DNA from: Methylotenera_A sp046598525 | GTDB taxonomy: Bacteria > Pseudomonadota > Gammaproteobacteria > Burkholderiales > Methylophilaceae | Direction of reading: 5' to 3' | Length of the DNA stretch: 34,945 nt | NCBI GenBank assembly: GCA_046598525.1 | Contig: JBKJIJ010000010.1 | Coordinates: 1 to 34,945, forward strand | In this document: one piece after another, positions 1 through 9,253 of the stretch | Position numbering within the stretch: position 1 is the stretch's first letter | Layout of the letters: every line of letters begins with the position of its first letter | Program-made: the position numbers and the translations under genes | The notes under the pieces: generated by a model | The model's input: the letters and a program-made list of their open reading frames with translations, nothing else | What the model was told of the DNA's origin: nothing | The model's database searches: none

Positions 1-1
1 C

Positions 2-1267
2 AGTACAGGTACTGCTAGTACATCAGGTACTAACAATTTCAAAAATACATCATTTTTGGCTGGTGGGAAAAACGTCACTGTTTTAAATTTTTCAAAAAAA
101 CCCATTAAAACTGTTACTACTACACCTACAACCACCACACAAACCACTACACCAACCACTGTTACAACTACACCAACGACTACAGCACCAACCACCACCA
201 CCACAACCGCACCAACAACCACAGTAGAAGCAGCACCTGTTGTAGTGGCAACAGCAAGCCCAGCACCAGCACCAACAACCACTACAACTACTAATACATC
301 AGCAAATTTAATTCAAGTTGGTTTAATGCCTGCAGTAGATATTAGTAAAAATATGGTTCCAGCTGTTGGTTTTAATAGCTTAAGAATTAAAGCGACAACA
401 GAAATTGCTCCTAATAGCGGCGGCGAGTTTAGAATCGGTTGTGCATACAGTCACATGAGTAATGATGACCCGCTGGTATATCCAAATCAACAGGGTGCAG
501 CCCATCATCACACTTTTTTTGGCAACACTTCAGTCAATTTCAAAAGTGATTTAAATACTTTTGGCGCTGTTGGCAATAGCACTTGTTTTGGCGGGATTAT
601 GAATCGCTCCGCCTACTGGGTGCCATCTATGATTAACACTGAAACAAATGCACCTATTGTGCCAAATGGTAACGCTCTTATTTATTACAAAAGTGGGGTA
701 ATTGATGGGACTCTGATTAAAGCGCCGCCAAAAGGCTTGCGTATGATTGCTGGCAATGCAAAAGCAACTAATAATAGTGTCTATAACAATACCGGATTTA
801 CTTGTCACCCAGGTCCTAACTCAACTCGCACTAGCTGGCCTAGAACTATGGAAATTCCTAGCGGAAGTAAATGCGAAACTGGTGATGATTTAATGTTTTC
901 AGTATTCTTCCCTCAATGCTGGGATGGGGTCAATTTAGACAGCCCTAACCATAAAGACCATATGGCATATCCTAGTCATCGTACAAATCAATTGCCAAAC
1001 TTTTACTGTCCAGCAACTCATCCAATTGCCATCCCTCATATCACAGTGAACGTTCATTACACAGTAACCAGTGTAGACAAACTGGATAAATGGCGCTTAG
1101 CAAGTGATAATTATACGTTTAATGGCGCTAATGCAGGCTATTCGGCTCATAGTGATTATGTAGAAGGATGGGATCGTACCGCTATGGAAGTTATTATTAA
1201 AAATTGTATAAACGGTAAAAAAGATGGACATGCGCATCTGTTGTGCGATGGACGGATGTTCTACTAG
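2..1267 (+). CDS. DUF1996 domain protein, secreted-type, 5' end outside window
   Basis: The reading frame is open from base 2, so the gene starts before the window. The TTG at 56 is only an internal codon. The visible part is 421 residues. After about 35 residues comes a Thr/Pro linker, then an Ala/Pro stretch, then a DUF1996 domain from roughly residue 105 to the end. Recognisable DUF1996 blocks are HHHTFFGN, a SAYWVP motif, GLRMIAGNA, a CWDG block followed by HKDHMAYPS, and CPATHPIAIPHI. The biochemical role of DUF1996 is not known. The family is best known from secreted proteins of fungi and actinobacteria, and a mucin-like linker fits an extracellular multi-domain protein. The missing N-terminus probably carries a signal peptide and perhaps another domain. 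The gene ends at a strong hairpin shared with the convergent nuo operon. The family call is firm; location is inferred. Confidence 0.82.
   Translation, partial: STGTASTSGTNNFKNTSFLAGGKNVTVLNFSKKPIKTVTTTPTTTTQTTTPTTVTTTPTTTAPTTTTTTAPTTTVEAAPVVVATASPAPAPTTTTTTNTSANLIQVGLMPAVDISKNMVPAVGFNSLRIKATTEIAPNSGGEFRIGCAYSHMSNDDPLVYPNQQGAAHHHTFFGNTSVNFKSDLNTFGAVGNSTCFGGIMNRSAYWVPSMINTETNAPIVPNGNALIYYKSGVIDGTLIKAPPKGLRMIAGNAKATNNSVYNNTGFTCHPGPNSTRTSWPRTMEIPSGSKCETGDDLMFSVFFPQCWDGVNLDSPNHKDHMAYPSHRTNQLPNFYCPATHPIAIPHITVNVHYTVTSVDKLDKWRLASDNYTFNGANAGYSAHSDYVEGWDRTAMEVIIKNCINGKKDGHAHLLCDGRMFY
110..223 (+). repeat. Threonine-codon low-complexity tract
   Basis: This stretch consists almost wholly of ACN codons interrupted by CCN and a few others, encoding a Thr/Pro linker with TTTP-like units. 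A shorter second burst lies near 271-295. ACA, ACT and ACC codons are mixed, so it is degenerate and not a clean DNA tandem repeat. The likely role is a flexible, possibly glycosylated spacer between domains of the DUF1996 protein. Confidence 0.7.
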
Positions 1268-1291
1268 ATATTAACTAACTAGGTGATTAAA

Positions 1292-1324
1292 AATAAAGGC
1301 CAGCATTGCTGGCCTTTATTTTTT
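1292..1324. terminator. Bidirectional intrinsic terminator
   Basis: A 13-bp perfect stem (1292-1304 with 1308-1320, core AAAGGCCAGC) has a 3-nt loop ATT and A/T runs on both sides, with T1318-1324 on the plus strand. It lies between the convergent ends of the DUF1996 gene and the last gene of the nuo operon, and should stop transcription both ways. Confidence 0.9.
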
Positions 1325-1333
1325 CAACAACAC

Positions 1334-1624
1334 TTATTTTTTCCACAAGACCTTATAGATAAATCCTGGAAACGCAAACACCAAAAACAAACTAAACGTC
1401 ACGGCATAAAACTCCCAGCCTTGCGCTGAGGTTTGTCCAAATGTTGATTGTTCTGCGTAAAAGCCAATTGCTCCCTCCACAAGGTACAAGACTATCAACT
1501 CTAATAGGCACCATGCCAAGTTTTTAGTATTAGATTTTAATGGTATGGCATAGAACAGTTTATTTGAAAACCAAGGTAGATTAGCCGCAACAAATGCCAA
1601 TATTAAGATAATAGTTTGGGTCAT
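1334..1624 (-). CDS. DUF2818 small membrane protein, distal to nuoN
   Basis: A 96-residue hydrophobic protein with about three membrane segments (near 3-20, 35-55 and 70-90) and a basic C-terminus ending VLWKK. In length and composition it matches the DUF2818 family, which in betaproteobacteria typically sits directly after nuoN. It starts 40 bases after the nuoN stop on the same strand and ends at the shared terminator, so it should be the last gene of the nuo transcript. Its role is unknown; the context suggests an accessory factor for complex I or its assembly. The family call comes from recalled synteny and sequence style. Confidence 0.75.
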   Translation of the reverse strand: MTQTIILILAFVAANLPWFSNKLFYAIPLKSNTKNLAWCLLELIVLYLVEGAIGFYAEQSTFGQTSAQGWEFYAVTFSLFLVFAFPGFIYKVLWKK

Positions 1625-1664
1625 GTAATGGCTTAATGATTAATCGTACAGTACTGGAAACAAA

Positions 1665-3113
1665 CTATTGAAGACTAAGTGAAATAGCCACACCGCAAAC
1701 TTGCATCAGTGTTTGTGGCATGATACCTAACAACAATAAAGCAACCGCATTGATACTTAGCACCAACTGCATATCAGCTGGCGCAGTAATTGGCATATTG
1801 TCTTTTGGCGCATCAAAATACATGAGTTTTACAATACGCAAATAGTAAAATGCGCCAATGGCTGCCATTAAAACCGCAAACACCACTACCCACAAAAAGC
1901 CTGCTTGTAGCGCTGATTGCAACACGGTAAATTTAGCATAAAAGCCTAATGTTGGTGGTACACCAGCCATACTAAACATGGTGATTAACATTAAAAAGGC
2001 GGCCCAAGGACTGCGCTTATTTAAACCTTTTAAATCATCTAGATTTTCAGCCTCAAAACCTTGGCGGCTTAACAATAGAATCATGCCGAAACCTGCCAAT
2101 GTCATCAACACGTAAGCGGTGATATAAAACATGCTAGACGCGAAGCCGTTCAAATTGGCGCTCATCAAGCCGAATAGTAAAAAACCAATGTGCGAAATAG
2201 TGGAATACGCCAGCATACGTTTTAGATTAGTTTGCGCAATCGCGGTGATATTACCAATGGCAATTGATAATACCGCCATAATCAACAGCATATCTTGCCA
2301 ATCGATTGCTAGCGGATACAAACCTTGCGCTAATAAGCGGATGGTGATGGCAAATGCGGCAAATTTAGGCACAGAGCCAATTAACATGGTGATAGAAGTT
2401 GGCGCGCCTTGGTAAACATCGGGCACCCACATTTGGAATGGTACCGCGCCAAATTTAAACGCCAAGCCCGCTACAATAAACACCAAACCCAAAATCAATA
2501 CAGGGTTTTTCGGATTCGTTTCTAGCAAAGCACTGCTGATTTCTGAAATATTTAAGCTGCCAGTCATGCCATAAATCATGCTCATGCCATACAGCAACAT
2601 GCCAGAAGCTAGCGCGCCTAAAACAAAGTATTTCATCGCCGCTTCTGTGGCGCGCGCGTTGTCTCTATCAAACGCCACCAATGAATATAAGCACAATGAA
2701 AGTAGCTCTAAGCCCATGTATATAGTAAGCATGCTTTGACCAGAAATCATAATCATCATGCCTAGCATGGCAAACAGCACCATGGCGTAATACTCGCCCC
2801 TGAACATGCCGCGTTGCTGCATATACTGGCGCGTGTACACCAACATCATTGATGTACCTAAAAATGTCATCAGCTTTAATATGTCGGCAAGCGGATCATC
2901 CACAAACATATTGGAAAACGCATAACCAACGGCTGGATTATAAGTGCTAACTGTAAAATAAGCCGCTGCAAGCAAGGTAAACTGCGCTAAGCCATAAATC
3001 ACAATACGATTTTTTGGCTTAATAAATAAATCCAGTAGCAAAATAAACATCGCCATGCACAGCACGGTGAGTTCTGGTAACACGGTAATCAGGTCAGTTT
3101 TGATATATTCCAT
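1665..3113 (-). CDS. nuoN: NADH-quinone oxidoreductase subunit N
   Basis: A 482-residue polytopic membrane protein, about 14 helices, one of the three antiporter-like proton-pumping subunits of complex I. Conserved features include the helix-5 region YMGLELLSLCLYSLVAF with its essential Glu, the lysine-bearing segment AGLAFKFGAVPFQMWVPDVY, and NLKRMLAYSTISHIGFLL. The length is normal for NuoN. It follows nuoM after a 35-base gap that holds a 14-base tandem duplication, and it precedes the DUF2818 gene. It is the last of the fourteen nuo genes, in the usual nuoL-M-N order. Confidence 0.96.
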   Translation of the reverse strand: MEYIKTDLITVLPELTVLCMAMFILLLDLFIKPKNRIVIYGLAQFTLLAAAYFTVSTYNPAVGYAFSNMFVDDPLADILKLMTFLGTSMMLVYTRQYMQQRGMFRGEYYAMVLFAMLGMMIMISGQSMLTIYMGLELLSLCLYSLVAFDRDNARATEAAMKYFVLGALASGMLLYGMSMIYGMTGSLNISEISSALLETNPKNPVLILGLVFIVAGLAFKFGAVPFQMWVPDVYQGAPTSITMLIGSVPKFAAFAITIRLLAQGLYPLAIDWQDMLLIMAVLSIAIGNITAIAQTNLKRMLAYSTISHIGFLLFGLMSANLNGFASSMFYITAYVLMTLAGFGMILLLSRQGFEAENLDDLKGLNKRSPWAAFLMLITMFSMAGVPPTLGFYAKFTVLQSALQAGFLWVVVFAVLMAAIGAFYYLRIVKLMYFDAPKDNMPITAPADMQLVLSINAVALLLLGIMPQTLMQVCGVAISLSLQ

Positions 3114-3114
3114 T

Positions 3115-3142
3115 GTTTTTCTACTAATGTTTTTCTACTAAC
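3115..3142 (-). repeat. 14-bp tandem duplication in nuoM-nuoN gap
   Basis: GTTTTTCTACTAA occurs at 3115-3127 and again at 3129-3141, giving two units with a 14-base period between the nuoM stop and the nuoN start. It lengthens the spacer just before the nuoN start codon. It looks like a small slippage duplication; no function is evident. Confidence 0.6.
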
Positions 3143-3148
3143 TAAAAT

Positions 3149-4654
3149 CTATAGTCCAGCAACTGGCAATTTACTGATTGCCATATGATTCAAAAATTGT
3201 GCCGCCGTGGCATGCATGAATTCAGTAAGCGGTTGTGGATACACACCAAAGCCAATCACCATTAAGGCCAATACGCTTAATATTAAAAATTCGCGTTTAT
3301 TTAAATCTTTTAATTCCGCCACATGTGAGTTAGCAATATCGCCATAAAACACGCGCTTTACCATCCATAAACTGTAGGCGGCGCCAAATATCAAGGTAGT
3401 TGCTGCTAAGAATCCAACCCAAAAGTTGTATTTAACGGCAGCTAGAATCACCATAAATTCACCGACAAAACCCGATGTAGCTGGCAAGCCACTATTGGCC
3501 ATGGCAAACAATACGGCAAAGGCGGCAAATATAGGCATGGTATTTATTACCCCGCCGTAATCTGCAATTTGACGGCTGTGCATGCGGTCATACAGTACAC
3601 CCACGCACAAAAACATGGCGGCGGAAATAAAGCCATGTGAAATCATTTGCACAATCGCGCCTTCTAGGCCTAATTGGCTGAAAAGGAAGAAACCTAAAGT
3701 CACAAAACCCATGTGTGAAATAGACGAATAAGCAATTAGCTTTTTCATGTCTTTTTGCACCAATGCCACCAAAGCAATATACACAATGGCAATTAATGAC
3801 AAAGTAATCATAAAGCCAGATAAGTAATGCGCCGCATCGGGTGCGATTGGCATGGCAAAACGCAAGAAACTGTAGCCGCCTAGTTTCAACATAATCGCGG
3901 CTAATATCACAGAACCACCAGTAGGCGCTTCAACGTGGGCATCTGGCAACCAAGTGTGCACTGGCCACATAGGAATTTTGACGGCAAATGCCATAAAAAA
4001 CGCCATAAAAATCAGCACTTGCGCATTAAGTGGCAATGGCAATTGGTAGTAATCCGCAATCTCAAAACTGCCGGTTTGATGATACAAGTAGATAAAGGCC
4101 ACCAACATTAATAGCGAGCCAAGCAAGGTATAGAGGAAAAACTTGATGGTTGCGTATACGCGATTTTCGCCGCCCCAAATACCAATTACTAAGAACATTG
4201 GGATTAGCATCGCCTCCCAAAATACGTAGTACAGCAAACCATCTAAGGCGCTAAAAACGCCAATCATCAAGCCGCTCATTATCAAGAATGCTGCCATATA
4301 CTGCGCAATATTATTGGTAATCACCTCCCAAGCAGCAATCACCACAATCACGGTAGTAAAGCTGGTTAGCAATATCAAAGGCGCGGCAATGCCATCCGCA
4401 CCCAAGTGATAACTAGCGTTAAACGCCGGAATCCAGCGCGCCATCTCTTGGAACTGAAAGGCACCATCGGCGTAATTGAAATGGGTGTAAAGCGGCAAAG
4501 TTACCGCAAATGCCGCCAGGCTACCGGCTAACGCAAGCCAGCGCGTAAAATTTGGCTTGTTGTCGTTTCCCAACATCAATACAACAACACCAGCCAACAT
4601 TGGCAGCCAAATTGAAAAACTTAGCACATGGCTATTTAAAAAATCCATTTGCAT
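3149..4654 (-). CDS. nuoM: NADH-quinone oxidoreductase subunit M
   Basis: A 501-residue antiporter-like proton-pumping subunit of complex I. Typical NuoM signatures are YYVFWEAMLIPMFLVIGIWGG (key Glu in helix 5), KIPMWPVHTWLPDAHVEAPT with the conserved Lys, and KKLIAYSSISHMGFV. The start region reads GTG-ATG-CAA-ATG from base 4657. I chose the first ATG (4654), but the ATG at 4648 is also possible. The gene follows the nuoL stop (4658) with essentially no gap, so translational coupling is likely. Confidence 0.96.
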   Translation of the reverse strand: MQMDFLNSHVLSFSIWLPMLAGVVVLMLGNDNKPNFTRWLALAGSLAAFAVTLPLYTHFNYADGAFQFQEMARWIPAFNASYHLGADGIAAPLILLTSFTTVIVVIAAWEVITNNIAQYMAAFLIMSGLMIGVFSALDGLLYYVFWEAMLIPMFLVIGIWGGENRVYATIKFFLYTLLGSLLMLVAFIYLYHQTGSFEIADYYQLPLPLNAQVLIFMAFFMAFAVKIPMWPVHTWLPDAHVEAPTGGSVILAAIMLKLGGYSFLRFAMPIAPDAAHYLSGFMITLSLIAIVYIALVALVQKDMKKLIAYSSISHMGFVTLGFFLFSQLGLEGAIVQMISHGFISAAMFLCVGVLYDRMHSRQIADYGGVINTMPIFAAFAVLFAMANSGLPATSGFVGEFMVILAAVKYNFWVGFLAATTLIFGAAYSLWMVKRVFYGDIANSHVAELKDLNKREFLILSVLALMVIGFGVYPQPLTEFMHATAAQFLNHMAISKLPVAGL

Positions 4655-4657
4655 CAC

Positions 4658-6685
4658 TTAATTTATCTTGATAAAAAAGGTTAAAAACAAAAAAACGCCA
4701 ATAATCATGGCAAAAGCGTAGTGGTAAATTAGTCCAGATTGCAAATGACGCACCTTGCCAGATAGGCGGCCGATTAAGCGCGCCGTACCGTTTACAATAG
4801 CGCCATCAATTAGCTGAATATCACCAATTTTCCAAAGTTTTTCACCAATCATGCGCGCGCCACCAGCAAATACACGTTCATTGAATGCATCAAAACCATA
4901 TTTATTTTCTAAAATTTGATTAATGAAACTGAATTTCTTCTGAATAGCGGCTGGAATATCAGGCCGTTTCATATAAAAGAACCAAGATAACAACACGCCA
5001 GCGGCAGCCAGTGCAAAAGGCAATGTCATTAAGCCATGCAAGGCCATGCCTGCTGGCGAATGCAGTATTGTGTGGAAATGATGCGTTAGCGTTTCCATAG
5101 CAGGATGCGCTTCGTTATTGACAAAAATCACACCATTGAAAAAGTCGCCAAACAGCATTGGTTCAATGGCTATGTAGCCAATAACCACAGAAGGAATCGC
5201 CAGCAAAATCAATGGTAGCTTAACTACCCAGCCTGGCTCATGCGGATCGTCTGTTGGGCTTAGGCCGTGATGATGGTCATGTGAGTCGTCATGATGTGCG
5301 TCATGCGCATGAGTTACGTGGCGCCATTTTTCTTTACCGTGGAATACTAAAAAATACAATCTAAACGAATAAAAAGCTGTCACAAAAACGCCTGCTAATA
5401 CAGCAAAATAGGCAAAGCCGCTGCCAGTAATATTTGAAAACTTAACCGCTTCAATAATGCTGTCTTTTGAATAAAAACCGGCAAAAAATGGCGTGCCGAT
5501 TAACGCTAATGAGCCGATTAATGAGGTAATCCAAGTCACCGGCATGTATTTTTTCAAGTTACCCATGTTGCGAATATCTTGATCGTGATGCATGCCCATA
5601 ATGACAGACCCTGCTGCTAAAAACAGCAATGCTTTAAAGAATGCATGCGTCATTAAGTGGAAAATAGCCACTGAATAAGCCGATGCGCCTAAAGCAACTG
5701 TCATATAACCAAGCTGAGAAAGCGTTGAATATGCCACCACGCGTTTGATATCGTTTTGGATAATGCCCAAAAAGCCCATAAATAAGGCGGTAATTGCGCC
5801 AATTATCATCACAAATGATAAGGCTGTAGTTGATAACTCAAACAATGGCGACATACGCGCCACCATAAAGATACCAGCAGTCACCATGGTTGCGGCATGA
5901 ATCAAGGCTGAAATTGGCGTTGGGCCTTCCATTGAATCGGGTAACCAAACGTGTAGCGGCACTTGCGCCGATTTACCCATTGCGCCAATAAACAGCAAGA
6001 TGCAAGTCACTGTCATTAACGACCATGACACATTTGGAATAAGCGATATTTGAACGTCAGCAAGCGAAGGCGCTAACTCAAATACGGTTGCGTAATCTAG
6101 GCTACCAGCGTAATACAGCACCATGCCAATACCCAACAAAAAGCCAAAATCGCCTACGCGATTGACTAAAAATGCTTTTAAGTTGGCGTAAATGGCCGTT
6201 GGGCGTGTGTACCAGAAACCAATTAATAGATAAGAAACCAAACCGACCGCTTCCCAGCCAAAGAATAGCTGCATAAAGTTATTGCTCATCACCAGCATTA
6301 ACATGGCAAAAGTAAACAATGAGATATAGCTGAAAAAGCGGCTATAGCCTGGGTCTTCTTGCATATAGCCAATGGTGTAAATATGCACCATAAGCGAAAC
6401 AAATGTCACCACCACCATCATCATGGCGGTTAAATTATCAATCAAAAATCCAACGTTAAATTGAATATCGCCAGATGTAAGCCACGTATACAAATTGTAA
6501 TTAGCGGTGTAGCCGTTAAGCGTTGCTTTAAACACAATTACAGACAGCACAAACGCCGCACCAACACCTGCAATAGTTAACCAATGCGCAGAAGCGCGCG
6601 GTAAATAGCGGCCAAATAAGCCTACTAGCGCCGCGGCGATTAAGGGCAATAAAACAATTAATAAGGATATTTGTGGCAGTGTCAT
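4658..6685 (-). CDS. nuoL: NADH-quinone oxidoreductase subunit L
   Basis: A 675-residue protein, the largest antiporter-like subunit of complex I, with the long C-terminal lateral helix that clamps the membrane arm. Conserved segments include FFGWEAVGLVSYLLIGFWY, GKSAQVPLHVWLPDSMEGPTP and NDIKRVVAYSTLSQLGYM. A His/Asp-rich loop near residues 450-470 (seen as HAHDAHHDDSHDHHHG) is a common variable loop in proteobacterial NuoL. It lies 41 bases after nuoK and abuts nuoM. Length and order are as expected. Confidence 0.97.
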   Translation of the reverse strand: MTLPQISLLIVLLPLIAAALVGLFGRYLPRASAHWLTIAGVGAAFVLSVIVFKATLNGYTANYNLYTWLTSGDIQFNVGFLIDNLTAMMMVVVTFVSLMVHIYTIGYMQEDPGYSRFFSYISLFTFAMLMLVMSNNFMQLFFGWEAVGLVSYLLIGFWYTRPTAIYANLKAFLVNRVGDFGFLLGIGMVLYYAGSLDYATVFELAPSLADVQISLIPNVSWSLMTVTCILLFIGAMGKSAQVPLHVWLPDSMEGPTPISALIHAATMVTAGIFMVARMSPLFELSTTALSFVMIIGAITALFMGFLGIIQNDIKRVVAYSTLSQLGYMTVALGASAYSVAIFHLMTHAFFKALLFLAAGSVIMGMHHDQDIRNMGNLKKYMPVTWITSLIGSLALIGTPFFAGFYSKDSIIEAVKFSNITGSGFAYFAVLAGVFVTAFYSFRLYFLVFHGKEKWRHVTHAHDAHHDDSHDHHHGLSPTDDPHEPGWVVKLPLILLAIPSVVIGYIAIEPMLFGDFFNGVIFVNNEAHPAMETLTHHFHTILHSPAGMALHGLMTLPFALAAAGVLLSWFFYMKRPDIPAAIQKKFSFINQILENKYGFDAFNERVFAGGARMIGEKLWKIGDIQLIDGAIVNGTARLIGRLSGKVRHLQSGLIYHYAFAMIIGVFLFLTFFIKIN

Positions 6686-6726
6686 TTTTGTGTATTTTAA
6701 TTGTTAAGGTATTAACTTAAAATTTA

Positions 6727-7038
6727 TTAGCCTTTTAATGTGTCTAAATCGTCTACGTTAATGGTGCGTAAATTGCGGAATAACACGACTAAAATAGCCA
6801 AGCCGATTGCAGACTCTGCCGCCGCTACCGTCAGTATAAAAAATACAAATACTTGGCCAGCGATATCGTTTAAATAGTGTGAAAACGCAATAAAATTAAG
6901 GTTAACGGCTAACAGCATTAACTCAATTGCCATCAGTAAAATAATCACGTTTTTACGGTTTAAAAATATGCCAATCACGCTGATGGCAAATAACAATGCG
7001 CCTAGCACAAGATAATGCGACAAACCAATTGATGTCAT
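6727..7038 (-). CDS. nuoK: NADH-quinone oxidoreductase subunit K
   Basis: A 103-residue subunit with three membrane helices, the MrpC-like part of complex I. The two conserved helix glutamates are visible in LLMAIELMLLAVNLNF and VAAAESAIGLAILV, which take part in coupling proton transfer. Its ATG overlaps the nuoJ stop by one base (TAATG), a sign of coupled translation. The length is normal. Confidence 0.97.
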   Translation of the reverse strand: MTSIGLSHYLVLGALLFAISVIGIFLNRKNVIILLMAIELMLLAVNLNFIAFSHYLNDIAGQVFVFFILTVAAAESAIGLAILVVLFRNLRTINVDDLDTLKG

Positions 7039-7673
7039 TATGATTTATCCTTTTCTACGGCTGGCGCTTCTGCTGGTGGTGCTTCAACCACGGCATCCAT
7101 TTTCACAATACGCAATCTGTCTTGTTTTTTAACCAATACTTGTTCTGCCGGATTCATGGATTTATTATCTTGACGATCTCTTAAGGTTAAAACAATGGCG
7201 GCAATAATCGCCACTAAAAGCACCACAGAGGCCAACTCAAACGGCAGCAAATAATCGGTATACAGCACACGGCCTAATTCAGCCGTATTGCTGTAATCGG
7301 CAGGTTTTCTGACTACTTGCGCAGTTGCAAAGTATTTACCGCTAAGAACCATTACCATCTCAACCGCCATCAGCAAGCCAATCGTGCCAGCCATGGGTAA
7401 ATATTCCCAAAAACCTTCGCGAAGCTTATCGATATTAATATCTAGCATCATCACCACGAATAAAAATAGCACCATCACCGCGCCTACATACACCAGCACC
7501 AGCGCAATCGCCAAAAATTCTGCTTCTAATAATAACCAAATACCGGCAGCGGTAAAAAACGCCAGCACTAAATGCAAAGCGGCGTGCACAGGGTTGCGCG
7601 TGGTAATTACGCGAATACCCGCAAACAACAAAATGGCGGCTAAAGCGTAAAAAATAAAGTCGTTAAATATCAT
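7038..7673 (-). CDS. nuoJ: NADH-quinone oxidoreductase subunit J
   Basis: A 211-residue membrane subunit of complex I with five hydrophobic segments in the first ~165 residues and a polar, Ala/Pro/Glu-rich C-terminal tail. The conserved central segment VLVYVGAVMVLFLFVVMML (the pi-bulge helix of ND6/NuoJ) is clear. It lies about 40 bases after nuoI and overlaps the nuoK start by one base. Confidence 0.96.
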   Translation of the reverse strand: MIFNDFIFYALAAILLFAGIRVITTRNPVHAALHLVLAFFTAAGIWLLLEAEFLAIALVLVYVGAVMVLFLFVVMMLDINIDKLREGFWEYLPMAGTIGLLMAVEMVMVLSGKYFATAQVVRKPADYSNTAELGRVLYTDYLLPFELASVVLLVAIIAAIVLTLRDRQDNKSMNPAEQVLVKKQDRLRIVKMDAVVEAPPAEAPAVEKDKS

Positions 7674-7712
7674 CAGTTTTAGTCTTAATTATGATTGCCT
7701 GAAAGATTATGC

Positions 7713-8204
7713 TTACCTAAAAGATTTATCTTGCAGACGGTCTGCCGCGATTTGTTTTTCATGCTTATCGCCAACTGCCAGCAACATTTCTTTGGTGTAA
7801 AGCAAATCACCACGTTGCTCACCGTGATAATCAAAAATACGCGTTTCTACAATACTATCGACTGGGCAAGATTCTTCACACAATCCACAGAAAATGCATT
7901 TGGTTAAATCAATATCATAACGTGTGGTGCGGCGCGTATTGTCTTCGCGTTGTTCAGATTCAATGGTAATGGCCATGGCTGGGCAAACCGCTTCGCACAA
8001 TTTGCAGGCAATGCAACGCTCTTCACCGTTTGGATAACGACGTAGAGCATGCAAACCGCGAAAGCGATTGGATTGCGGCGTGCGTTCTTCAGGGTATTGA
8101 ATGGTAATTTTGCGCGCAAAAAAGTAACGGCCCGTTAGCGCCATGCCTTTTAGCAGCTCCCATAGCATTAAGCTACCAAGTGTATTTTTAATCGTATTAA
8201 ACAT
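7713..8204 (-). CDS. nuoI: NADH-quinone oxidoreductase subunit I
   Basis: A 163-residue ferredoxin-like subunit carrying the two [4Fe-4S] clusters N6a and N6b in the connecting arm of complex I. Two CxxCxxCxxxCP motifs are present: Cys64/67/70/74 (CIACKLCEAVCP) and Cys103/106/109/113 (CIFCGLCEESCP). The amphipathic N-terminus before them would lie on the membrane. It sits 20 bases downstream of nuoH. Standard length, no anomalies. Confidence 0.97.
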   Translation of the reverse strand: MFNTIKNTLGSLMLWELLKGMALTGRYFFARKITIQYPEERTPQSNRFRGLHALRRYPNGEERCIACKLCEAVCPAMAITIESEQREDNTRRTTRYDIDLTKCIFCGLCEESCPVDSIVETRIFDYHGEQRGDLLYTKEMLLAVGDKHEKQIAADRLQDKSFR

Positions 8205-8224
8205 ATTAATTTAACCAGTAAGCC

Positions 8225-9253
8225 CTAATGAAACAAATAAGCTAGGTTGGTTTGCATCATCGCACCGACGAATATAATCCATACCAAGGTAATAGGAATA
8301 AATATTTTCCAGCCCAAACGCATGATTTGATCGTAACGATAGCGCGGGAAAGTTGCCCTAAACCATAAAAAGAAGAATACCAAGAAACACATTTTGGCTA
8401 AAAACCATAAAATACTATCGGGTAAGAATGGGAAAGGTGACAACCATCCGCCCAAGAACATGGTGGCAGCAAGCGCACAAACCAGCCAAATATTGGCGTA
8501 TTCAGCCAAGAAAAACACCATAAAACCAGGGCCAGAATATTCCACATGGAATCCAGCCACAATTTCAGATTCACCTTCGGCCACATCAAACGGGGCGCGA
8601 TTGGTCTCTGCTACCGCACTAATGAAATACACCACAAATAAGGGGAATAATGGGATGAAATACCAGTGCCAGAAACCGCCTGCTTGACCCATGACAATTT
8701 TGCCTAAATTTAATGAATTGGCGCACATTAATACACCTACCAAAGCAAAACCCATGGCAATTTCATAAGACACAATTTGCGCCGCAGAGCGCAAACTACC
8801 TAAAAAGGCATATTTAGAGTTAGACGCCCAACCAGCAATAATCACACCGTAAACCGCTACAGAGGTCATGGCTAAAATATACAATAGCCCAGCATCAAGG
8901 TTGGCTAAAACCAATGTGGCATCAAACGGAATCACCGCCCAAGCAGCAAACGCTGGTGCGATAGCCAAAACTGGTCCAATAAAAAATAGCGCTTTATTTG
9001 AGGCCGTTGGTATTACGATTTCTTTGAAAATCAGCTTAATCGCATCGGCAAACGGTTGTAGCAATCCAAAATAACCCACGCGGTTTGGCCCTACTCGCAC
9101 TTGCATATAGCCAATTACTTTACGTTCAGCCCACGTTAGATAAGCCACAGCAATCATCAACGGCAATGCAATGGCGACGATTTTAATTAGCGTCCAGCCT
9201 GTCAGATGCACTGCATCCCAATAGCTACCAAATAAATTTGCTAGAAAATCCAT
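8225..9253 (-). CDS. nuoH: NADH-quinone oxidoreductase subunit H
   Basis: A 342-residue eight-helix membrane subunit (ND1 type) forming much of the quinone-binding chamber at the junction of the two arms of complex I. Diagnostic segments are WAERKVIGYMQVRVGPNRVG, the loop ETNRAPFDVAEGESEIVAGFH with its conserved glutamates, and the C-terminal FFLWFRATFPRYRYDQ. The ATG overlaps the nuoG stop by one base (TAATG). Confidence 0.97.
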   Translation of the reverse strand: MDFLANLFGSYWDAVHLTGWTLIKIVAIALPLMIAVAYLTWAERKVIGYMQVRVGPNRVGYFGLLQPFADAIKLIFKEIVIPTASNKALFFIGPVLAIAPAFAAWAVIPFDATLVLANLDAGLLYILAMTSVAVYGVIIAGWASNSKYAFLGSLRSAAQIVSYEIAMGFALVGVLMCANSLNLGKIVMGQAGGFWHWYFIPLFPLFVVYFISAVAETNRAPFDVAEGESEIVAGFHVEYSGPGFMVFFLAEYANIWLVCALAATMFLGGWLSPFPFLPDSILWFLAKMCFLVFFFLWFRATFPRYRYDQIMRLGWKIFIPITLVWIIFVGAMMQTNLAYLFH

